The notes beneath the pieces were generated by a model that ran no database searches, had not been told where the DNA came from, and worked only from the letters and a program-made list of their open reading frames with translations. From contig JAGVVL010000013.1 of the NCBI GenBank assembly GCA_018287875.1, forward strand, positions 3,782,001 through 3,846,000: 64,000 nt of DNA, given 5' to 3'. Positions 56,357 through 64,000 of the stretch are shown here, in pieces. The DNA comes from Nigrospora sphaerica (Eukaryota; Ascomycota; Sordariomycetes; Amphisphaeriales; Apiosporaceae). The translations under genes were made by a program, and so were the position numbers. The first letter of the stretch is position 1; every line of letters begins with the position of its first letter.

Positions 56357-58859
56357 TCATCCTTCAATATTCACCGTGTCGTCGCTCTGTAATGACTCCG
56401 TGTCCCACCGGCTCAAGCGCTCGTCGGACCGCTCGTCGATGGCCGGGGGAACGTAGACGACGCGCGAACCGGATGCGTTGCGCTCGGGCTGCGCGTAGAA
56501 CGACTCGCCCTGCGGCGGCGGCGCCGGTGTCCTTTTCACCTCGGGAGGCGGCGTCAGGGCCCCCCCGTCCCCGCGCCGGGGCGGCGGCATCGCGGCCGAC
56601 ACCAGCGCGGGGGTTTGCGGGGCGGGCGACGAGGGCGGCGGCGTCGGCGCCGCCCGGGGCCTGACCCGCGTGCCGCGCGCCAGCGCCGGGAGGCTGAAGA
56701 AACTGGCGGGCAGGCCGGCGTCGGCGTTCTTGGGCGGCCCCGACGCGGGCACGTCCGGGTGCGCGCGCGGCGGCGGCGGGCGGGTGCGCAGCGCGCCGAC
56801 GGCGGCGGGCCGCGCGCGGGGCGCGTGGGTGGGCGGGTCGTCGCGGGCCGGGACCTCGGGCTCGGAGGGCGGGGCGCTGCCGAGCGTCTCGGACGAGCGG
56901 CGCGGCCGGAGGTAGTACGGACGGGGCGGCGAGACGACGCCGGCCGTCGCCCCCGACGCGTCGTCGGCGATGACGATGGCGGGCGGGCGCGGGGCCGGCG
57001 AGGCCGCTCGCGCCTTCTCCTGGGGCCCGCCGCCGCCGCGCAGGCGCAGCTCCGCCTCGTCGTCGACAATGACGACCATCCACACGCCGACCTTGCCGTT
57101 GACGCCCAGCAGCGGCGTGCAGTGCAGCCAGCGGGAGCGGCCGATCGGCTCCGTGTCCGCGAAGTCGCCGTCGTCGTCGACGCCGTAGTCTTCGGGCTCG
57201 AGGTGCGCCTCGAGGGGGTGGCGGGTGTTGTCGGGGCCGGTCCGTTTGGGGCGCGGCCGGGGCGCCCTGGACGGCGGCGGCCTTCGCCGGTGGCTGACGT
57301 TGATCCACTTGACCTTGGCCGTCACGCCGCGGCCGTGGGCGAAGGCCTGGATGAAGTCTTCACGCATGCGTGGCGAGCCGCCGATGCGGTCCATCAGCGG
57401 CGACTGCAGGATGCCGGGCACGCGCATGAGGGGGCTCGTGAAAAGGATACGCAGCGACGGGTACGGCCGCACCAGAAGGTAGTGCTCGAAGATGCCGGCT
57501 AGGCCGCCGTTGTGATGCGCGGCCAGCGCGGCCGCCGTCGTGGTCCTGTCGGGGCCGCCGCCGCCGAGGCCGAGGGGCCGCTCGATGCCGCGCTCGGGAG
57601 ACTCGGGGTCCTGCAGCACGACACGGTCGCGCATCCAGTTCGCCGGCGCCGCCGACGCCGTTTCGTCGTGGCCGCCGCGTTCGTGGTCCGTGGGCGTAAA
57701 TCGGCCGTTGCCCCGCCGGACCTGGTCGCCCTCCGGTCGCGGCCGGTGCATGTGTCCACCGCGCTGGCGCACCGTCTCGAGTTCGTCTCCGTTCAAGATC
57801 TCGGCCAGCCGCACGAATTCATCACGGGGCTTGATTCCGATGACTTGCCCCTCTCTTTTCTTGGCGTCTTCGTCCACCAGCTGCTGCAAGGCCTCGAGGC
57901 CATAGCACTGAAGCGCGAGTCCCGACACATCAATTTGTGCGCCTATGTAATAACGCATCTTGCCCTTGCTGTCGTAAAGTGGCGCAATCTGTGTGCGCGA
58001 GTCAGCTACGTCGGCAGGGAGAGAATAACGGGGGGCTGCCACGTACCATCAACAGATTCATGAAGGGCGAGCCGTCCCTGCGGTAGTTGAGGAATGCCTC
58101 GTAATGCTCGAGGCCCTGGCTTACTTTGGATCGGATGCGGTCGACACTGAATGGGTTCGTGTGTGGGCCCTGAAGTAAGCGGCAGTTCCGTCCAACGACG
58201 TACGACGTGCCGTATTGAGTGGTGCGGTGGAACTCCTCGGACGTAAAGATGACGGGATTATCCGCTCGTGAAGGATCTGTAAGACAAAAGACCTCGGCCA
58301 AGCCCTCCGAAGCGTGTGGCAAAGTTCCACGGATGCGGTGGCGTATCGACACCGTGACTGTTGTGATCCAAACGTGTGTAATGTACATCGGCAGTTCCTC
58401 GCGCGTCAGTTGGTCGAATGCCGCGTAGGCGCGCATCTGTAGCGAAGAGTTGACGGTTAAGGACACGGGGCTGTCCACGCCACCCGGCGTTTCGTAGTTG
58501 GCCGGTGTTTCCAGTTTGCGCAAAATGGAATTGCTGTAGTCGATGGCTCGCAGCGATTTGAGGGTCTCGAGGTAGTACCTCAACAGCGGAACCGAGGCCG
58601 GCCGGTGTTGGTGCATGAAATTGGAAAAGCGGCGCAGCTGGGCCGCGTCCTCGAAGATGGCCTCGAGGTGCCGACGGGAAAACAGCAACTCCGATCGCGC
58701 CTCCAGCTCGTATCTGCGTCTCGGCTCCTCCTCGCGTTCTTCGGGCTGGATGAGGTCGAAGCTCCCGGGCTCCAGCTCGTCGTCCTCGACCGGGTTAAGA
58801 CCGTAGGGGTCTCCACCCGGTACCTGTAATGCGGGGAGCACTTCCGATGAAGCACTCAT
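56357..58859 (-). CDS. RGS-LOV blue-light photoreceptor
   Basis: Two exons on the minus strand, 58047-58859 and 56357-57988, joined by a 58-bp intron (GTACGT to CACACAG) inside the LOV domain, encode 814 aa. Residues about 55-170 resemble an RGS domain (RRHLEAIFEDAAQLRRFSNF ... VPLLRYYLETLKSLRAIDYS). Residues about 187-295 are a LOV/PAS domain with the flavin-binding motif GRNCRLLQGP and its photoactive Cys226 (58182-58184), then FLNYRRDGSPFMNLLMIAPL and YYIGAQIDVSGL. The canonical motif is GxNCRFLQ, so Phe is replaced by Leu. The last 500 residues are Pro/Arg/Ala-rich and mostly disordered, after a conserved-looking region (PSLRILFTSPLMRVPGILQSPLMDRIG). Known fungal RGS-LOV proteins (BcLOV4 type) move to the plasma membrane in blue light, and RGS domains speed GTP hydrolysis by G-alpha. 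An earlier in-frame Met exists at 58931. Confidence 0.9.
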
Positions 58860-60181
58860 CTTCGATGGGGTCCCATTGCTGCTGGCAAGGCCGGGCCGAG
58901 CGGGCAACACCCTGTCGGAAGGGAGATACACGCCAAGGTCATGGGTGCTGCATGGTCAGCGGGGGCGGCTCAAGAAGGCTCTGTGCGCCGGGAGCGCCTG
59001 ATGAGCACCACCAACCTGGATAAAGCCGACCTGGGACTGGGGAAGTTCGCCAGGTCACTGGGAAGAGGAGACATGTCGCGGCTTCGGAAAAAGCGAATCG
59101 GCAATAATGTCTTGGACTCGGGAGGAACTGCCGTGGTGTCTGATGCCCGCGGGCCCCATTATTTAAAGGAGAGGAACAAGGGATAGGACGGGATTCGATC
59201 CCGGTATCTAGATCGGCCGGGCCAGCCGTCCGGGCTGGTTATAACAGGCAGGCCAAGGGGAACGGGCTCGAACCTCAATGCGAGCTGTCAGCTCCTGCAC
59301 GCGAGCAACGCCGCTCTGTGGGCTGCTGTCCGCTTGACACCCGGGAAATGGGTTCAGGGCTCCGGCGCCAAAGTAGGCAAGTGTCGCGTTCGTATGTAGT
59401 TGACGCCCAAGATTGGACAGGGGGGCTCAGGAGGCAGGGATGAAGAAAAGCAACCATCTGCGCGCGAGCGTGCCGGCGACTATCCGCAGCCACGGGGCCA
59501 AGGCGCTCCTCTCAGCCCTGAATTGCAACCAATGGCATGGGCAGCGCATACATTTCTGCGCGAGTATCGGCATTTCCGCTAGCCATCGACGACACGACGT
59601 GTCACATTTTGACCGGGCCAGCGCACATTGCTTTTACGCCCAGCAGCGCCCAGAGCTTTCTTTATGAACCAGAATATGTGGTAATATTACGTCATAGAAA
59701 ATGGAAAGGCCAACTCGTGATAGTGAAAATGCGACTAAGTCGCGGTGCCACTGGCAGGCCAAGCTCGACACCCGAGCGCTCGGTCCTTGTGGCGTTAATT
59801 GGATCAGGATGCAGCGGGACCGAGGCATGGAGATTGGGGGTATTCAATAGCCGTGGCTGTGATCCGCCGGTCCTTCACCTGCAAGCGGGCGGAATGAGGA
59901 CAGCCACATTAAGGCTTGGATTCCAGGGTGCCGCCGTGTATTTCCGGCCACTTTCCTCCCATTGATGGTGGACCTCCTTCTCCGCGGAGTTTCCCAAAAC
60001 CTGCATACCCCTGAGGCATCACAAGTACCAGTTGCTGTTCATGTGCAGCACTATCAGACTTTGTCCATACCGTCGACCTCCCGCAGCGCACCCGTGGCGG
60101 CCCTCCCACCAACTGCTTCCTGGAGCTCGATAATTCCCTGTTTCCTGGTTTCTCCGGGGCTTCCGATGAGTTCCGGTACGG
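58860..60181. other. Intergenic region upstream of the LOV gene
   Basis: No supported gene. It contains the LOV gene promoter and, at 59185-59290, tRNA-like fragments that do not fold into a full cloverleaf. Confidence 0.35.
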
Positions 60182-61260
60182 TCAGGTCCCTTTCCCGCTC
60201 CCGTTTCCGCCAGCTAACTGGCGGAACACGGACCAGGGATCAGGGATGTTCCCCACGATGATGATGACATCCGTCTGTAAATCTAGTCAGCAAGAGACGG
60301 AGACACATGGATGGGGAGGCGTTTGGGAGCTGCCGTACCTCGGCCCGACATTCGTTAGCTTGATCACCAGCAGCGGGAAAGGAGCGGAGACGCCACAATG
60401 TCTCACGTATACCAGAGGGCGATGCAGGCCCAGGCCCAGGTGATATCGGCGTGCTTGTCAACGTCCTTGATCAGGCGAACCTTGACTACTGTGGCAGCCG
60501 CCGCACTGTTGCCAGTTATTAACTGCGCCATTCCGCGCCCAGAGGAGGGCAATTAAGAACTTACAAGATGCCACCACCCGTCAACGTGTACAGCCCAATC
60601 TTCATCTTGCAGCTGGTTTTGAGCTTGGTAATGACGAATGCAAGAAAAAGCGCGGCTGTGACGTCCATCAGCGCAGTGTACGCCGCCTGCGTAGCGCTCA
60701 CGTGGAGCCCGCATGGCGGGCGGTCGGCGGACAATAAGACGAGGTGGTGCCTCTACCCGTCCGCCCGCAAATACTGAATCTTGGCCGCCACGCACCAACC
60801 TTCGACGCCCGAATCCCATATTTTCTGGGCCGGTATGTAAATCCCGACGATGAAGAAGATGGCGCTGGTGTTCAGGGCGATGAGCAGCAAGTACAGGCCC
60901 CGACGAAAGTACTAAAGTCGCCTCTGAGCCGCGACGCCCATGAGCCTCACCAGGAATACCAGGATCGACGCCTTGCTGGCAACGACGTGATGATGAAGAA
61001 ATTTGGTGCTATGAAGGTGTACTTGATGGCCAGCACGCGCCTGCACGGCTCCGCGATGTCTTCCTTGCGGCGGCCCAGCCCTTAGTGCGTACCATCGGAT
61101 ACCAAGCGGAACAAATGACGGCCGAGACCTAATGCGCAGCTGCGTATTAGTGACCTCTTCGGCGGACGGTGGACGGAGATAGGGGGTGGATTGCCATTAC
61201 GCAGGCCATCAACACATCATCCCAACCGGCTTGCTGGATGAGGGGGTCCTTGCAATTGTG
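60182..61260 (-). pseudogene. Decayed PTH11-like rhodopsin-family membrane protein
   Basis: Pieces of one seven-helix protein follow each other on the minus strand in the correct order: IQQAGWDDVLMACVMAI (about 61255-61187); after an intron, GLGRRKEDIAEPCRRVLAIK and FIAPNFFIIT (61083-60980); SKASILVFLVRLMG (to about 60930); LYLLLIALNTSAIFFIVGIY (to about 60840); TALMDVTAALFLAFVITKLK ending LTGGGIL|GTAAGT near 60567; VVKVRLIKDVDKHADITWAW (to about 60412); and DVIIIVGNIPDPWSVF up to a TGA at 60182. These match the fungal rhodopsin/PTH11 family (GWDD, SKASILVF, DVTAALF, IIIVG.IP). A frameshift near 60980, a TAG at 60912-60914, another TAG near 60752 and the missing N-terminus show it is dead. 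It is a different gene from the intact CFEM receptor at 26.3 kb. Confidence 0.75.
60205..60226. repeat. Inverted repeat, 9-bp arms
   Basis: TTCCGCCAG and CTGGCGGAA are separated by 4 nt (CTAA). It lies in the last exon of the PTH11-like pseudogene. Probably chance. Confidence 0.6.
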
Positions 61261-62030
61261 ATCGATTTCATTCCCACCCGAGAGCGTTGTCGCACGGCTG
61301 GTTTTGCCTTCTACTGTTGGCTCTTCACAAGAGAGCCTGAAACCCCTGAAGGCGCTGCAGCACAAATAAGTCTTCCATCTATTGGTGGCTGCTGGTAAGC
61401 AAGCCTGGTATCCCTGAATATGAGCATCGTACAGCCGAGGCCTTATTCTCGAGTTCACAGTCGCGTATACCTCGTGATACAAGCGATGCGCGTGAAGAAG
61501 GTGCTCATTACTGAGGCTTGGGCACCATGGAATCGGCAAATACACCATGATTTGAATGTCACGGCGGGCCTTTGTGTCACTATGTCAAGCCCAGTCGCTC
61601 GTGTCCACGACCGCGGAGGCAAGCCGTAATCCACACAAGAGCGGGCTATCGGTCGACGGACCCTTACGTTGAATGGGGTTCCTCCTGATCGCTGCTTGGA
61701 GTTTCTGTTTCCGGCTCACACAAAGCGACGGTTCCACTCTCGGTAGGACTACGCAGAACCAACGCGTCGGGACGGGCCGCAATAATGCCACGCGAGGGAT
61801 ACAAGCTTGAAAAGCACCCCCAACAGCCCACCGGTGAGCGAGACAAGCGAAGTGGAATTGGCTGGGATGAACTTGCTGAGCGTTACACAGGGGCACAGCA
61901 CGGGCGAAGTGATGGCTAAGAAGAATTAGAAGCGCAAAATCACATTTGCGTCTTCCTTTCTCATCATCAGCCTCATCGACCGACATCGCGAATTCGGCCA
62001 CAGCCTGTCCTCCCCGTCCCAAATCACCAA
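61261..62030. other. Intergenic region between pseudogene and O-methyltransferase
   Basis: No gene is visible. It probably includes the decayed 5' end of the pseudogene and the promoter of the methyltransferase. Confidence 0.35.
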
Positions 62031-63444
62031 ATGAAGCCCGACAGCACGCGCACCGCGGCTCTCCAGTCGGCGGCCGAGGTCGTGAGGAGCCTGGGGCAGA
62101 AGCCCGAGGAGACTCTCGCGGAGCCAGAGCGCGTGGCGGCTCTCCGGGCGGCGCAGCAGCTGGTGGCAACGCTGGAGAAGCCCGAAGACGAGGTCCTCAA
62201 GTTTGCGAAAAGTGCAAAGCTTACCCGAACCCCTTGAGAGGGGCCACCCCGCCGGGCCGCGGGTCTTTGTGGTTCATGGTTGCTAACCCGCCTCGCCCCA
62301 GCCGGTCGTGTGGATGGCGATGCGCATCTGTGTCGACCTCGGAGTTTTCCCCATGCTGTCCGAGAAAGAGGACCTGTCCGCCGGGGAGATTGCCGTGCGC
62401 ACCGGCGCCGACAAAATCTTGATCCGTGAGTAAACACACCCACTGCGTCAACATGAAAAATAGGGGGGGTCGTGCTGACACTACAGCTAAGGCCGGTTAC
62501 TCCGCACCCTCGCGGCGTACAGATTCGTGGCCGAAAGGGACGCCGGTGTGTACGGCGTCACGCGATACACTGTGAACTTGAGTAAGGGGACCACGGTGGG
62601 CATGGTAAAGTTCATGTAAGCCTCACCATCCTCCGGCAAACTCGGGGAAACGCCCCCGTTAACCACGACCAGCTACGACCTCGGCATGCCAACATTCGCC
62701 CGAGCGCCCTCACGGTTCCAGGAAAAGGGCTACCAGAGCCCCGGGGATCCCAAGCACGGCGTCTTCCAATCCGCCTTTGCCTGCGAGGGCGAGGAGATCT
62801 TCCCCTCGCTGCAGCTGCCGGGCAACGAGGCCGTCTTTGACAGCGCCCAGTCCTACTTCGAGGGCGACCGCGGCAGCCGCCCGTCCTGGGCTCAATGGTT
62901 TCCGATCCGCGAAAAGCTGCTCGGCGGAGACCTGAATACCGAGACGCCCTTGCTCGTCGATGTGGCCGGCGGTCGCGGCCATGACCTCATGGAATTTCGC
63001 CAAGCGTTCAAGGACGAGCCTGGACGGCTCATTCTCCATGACACCAAGCCGGTGCCGGACTCGGCAACAGCGCTAGCGCCCGAAGTCGAGAAGGTCGCCT
63101 TGGACTTTTTCCAAGAGGCGCCAGTACGCGGGGCGCGCATCTACTTCCTCAAGTTCATCATGCACGACTACTCGGACGCCGACTTCTTGCGAATTCTCGC
63201 CCACATTAAGCAGGCCATGACGCCGGGCTACTCGTACCTCGTCGTCAACGACTTCATCCTCCCCGAGACGGGCTGCCACCAGCTGTCCGCCCAATGGGAC
63301 CTGATGGTAATGCTTTACATGTCGGGCCTGGAACGCACGGAGTCGCAATGGAAGAACCTCATGAACGCGGCGGGTCTTGACGTTGATTGCATGCACCAGT
63401 CACCGGGCGACGCGCATGGTATTCTGATGGCAACTCTCAAATGA
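62031..63444 (+). CDS. SAM-dependent O-methyltransferase (plant/fungal OMT type)
   Basis: Four exons: 62031 to about 62213, 62302-62425, 62492-62615 and 62673-63444, about 400 aa. The later introns fit GTGAGT...CTAAG and GTAAGC...CCAG with frame kept. The N-terminal helical part (RTAALQSAAEVVRSLGQKPE) and VWMAMRICVDLGVF, RRLLRTLAAYRFVAE form the dimerisation domain. YDLGMPTFARAPSRFQEKGYQ and GVFQSAF lead to the SAM site LLVDVAGGRGHD. The catalytic His is in KFIMHDYSD, and the end GILMATLK is typical. Relatives methylate phenolic hydroxyls of polyketides. The first intron is doubtful: the best protein join (KFAKS|PVVWM) needs a GC donor (AGT|GCAAAG), while the nearby GT donor (62212) shifts frame. 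The gene is either spliced unusually or damaged there. No polyketide synthase is in the window. Confidence 0.8.
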
Positions 63445-63591
63445 AGTCGAGAACTTGGTATTATTTACTCGTTTCAAAGAGTGACAGGATGTGTGCAAGC
63501 AGAGTTGATGCCGGCTATTTACAAGGTACCTACTGCCTAAGCTGAACAGGCAAGTCAACTGGCAAAAAGAAAACAGGAAAAGAGCACGCAC
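63445..63591. other. 3' region of the methyltransferase
   Basis: A short spacer; nothing else is seen. Confidence 0.3.
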
Positions 63592-63676
63592 TGCGCCGCC
63601 CGGGGTTCGAACCCAGGTCCCACGATGATCTCAGAACGATGGGAATCGTGGATACTAACCACTGTACTAGCGGCGC
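63592..63676 (-). tRNA. tRNA-Gly(CCC) with a 13-nt intron
   Basis: The minus strand folds as a cloverleaf. Acceptor GCGCCGC/GCGGCGC with discriminator A. The D stem is GTAC/GTAT. Anticodon stem CACGA/TCGTG has loop TTCCCA-A, anticodon CCC. The T arm is CTGGG-TTCGAAC-CCCGG. The intron TCGTTCTGAGATC lies after position 37; the mature length is 72 nt. Confidence 0.9.
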
Positions 63677-64000
63677 TTGTTTTATGGAAGATTGAGGTGT
63701 TGTCCAGGCTCAAGGGGGGGGCGGGAGAATTCGAGAATGTTGCTGTTTGATCAACTTGTTGACCGGTATAAATAGGTGCGTTTACCCCCAGGTAGCAACT
63801 GCAGGAAAGATGAAGCAAACAAACGGAGAAGGTGGGGGCATGTTTCAGGCGACCAGCATGTGCCGGCAGACCAAACGGTGTCCCGAGGAATGGACGATCG
63901 AGCATATACTGATCCTGGCATGTCTATTTAGCGCTCAAAACGTCGTCTTATCAAGGACTGGGCAGCGTGGCGGGACAAAGAATGACAACCGAGATGTGAG
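63677..64000. other. Window end; nothing recognised
   Basis: No gene or RNA is visible. There is a G-run at 63714-63721 and a TATAAATAGG word at 63766-63775 that might serve a gene starting beyond the window. Confidence 0.3.

Noticed and set aside
59185..59290. tRNA-like words (GGATTCGATCC, GTTATAAC, GGCTCGAACC)
   Set aside because: No acceptor stem pairs with the candidate 3' end, the T loop lacks the G53-C61 pair, and the implied anticodon is not a normal one. At most a tRNA relic.

Overview
The window looks like nuclear DNA of a filamentous ascomycete (Pezizomycotina, probably Sordariomycetes). The evidence is: monocistronic genes on both strands with GC-rich third codon positions; short introns (about 50-200 bp) with GTAAGT/GTGAGT-type donors and CAG/TAG acceptors; CT-rich leaders; and fungal-typical proteins (CFEM-domain membrane receptor, PTH11-like rhodopsin-family membrane protein, 2EXR protein, blue-light RGS-LOV protein). 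Two families of transposon relics carry stop codons of the C-to-T kind expected from repeat-induced point mutation (RIP). There are no operons and no bacterial features.

Layout. 1-3.45 kb is an AT-rich transposon graveyard: a degenerate LTR-retrotransposon gag on the minus strand, then the tail of a pogo-type transposase on the plus strand. 3.45-5.7 kb holds only fragments. 5.9-17.2 kb is a gene-dense core block: hexapeptide acetyltransferase, aldo/keto reductase, HIT protein, RNA polymerase subunit RPB12, the GPN1/Npa3 GTPase, an ER-type short-chain dehydrogenase and a probable GPI-anchored wall protein. 20.7-22.1 kb encodes a 2EXR protein. 26.3-28.6 kb is an eight-exon CFEM/rhodopsin-type receptor and 30.0-31.9 kb a four-exon cytochrome P450. 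36.1-36.7 kb encodes a small membrane protein and 38.5 kb an intron-containing tRNA-Val(UAC). 41-43.6 kb is a lower-GC patch containing a two-exon small secreted cysteine-rich protein. 43.6-52.3 kb carries an adenosine/adenine deaminase-like protein, a BTB protein and a large Metallopep/jacalin protein whose zinc motif is lost. 52.9-55.4 kb holds an unknown gene split by a 1,939-bp pogo-type element with perfect 42-bp inverted repeats and a TA duplication. 56.4-58.9 kb encodes an RGS-LOV photoreceptor. 60.2-61.3 kb is a PTH11-like pseudogene, 62.0-63.4 kb an O-methyltransferase, and 63.6 kb an intron-containing tRNA-Gly(CCC).

How the genes work together. Core functions (transcription subunit RPB12 and the polymerase-import GTPase GPN1, which lie within 1.6 kb of each other, plus lipid metabolism) sit beside accessory, environment-facing genes (receptors, secreted protein, P450, O-methyltransferase, photoreceptor). 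I see no biosynthetic backbone gene, so a secondary-metabolite cluster is not supported. The most interesting items are the RGS-LOV light sensor, the apparently non-catalytic metallopeptidase-jacalin protein, the textbook CFEM receptor, the cysteine-rich secreted protein, and the transposon-split gene. All exon boundaries were deduced by eye from reading frame, splice consensus and family resemblance; none is supported by transcript data.
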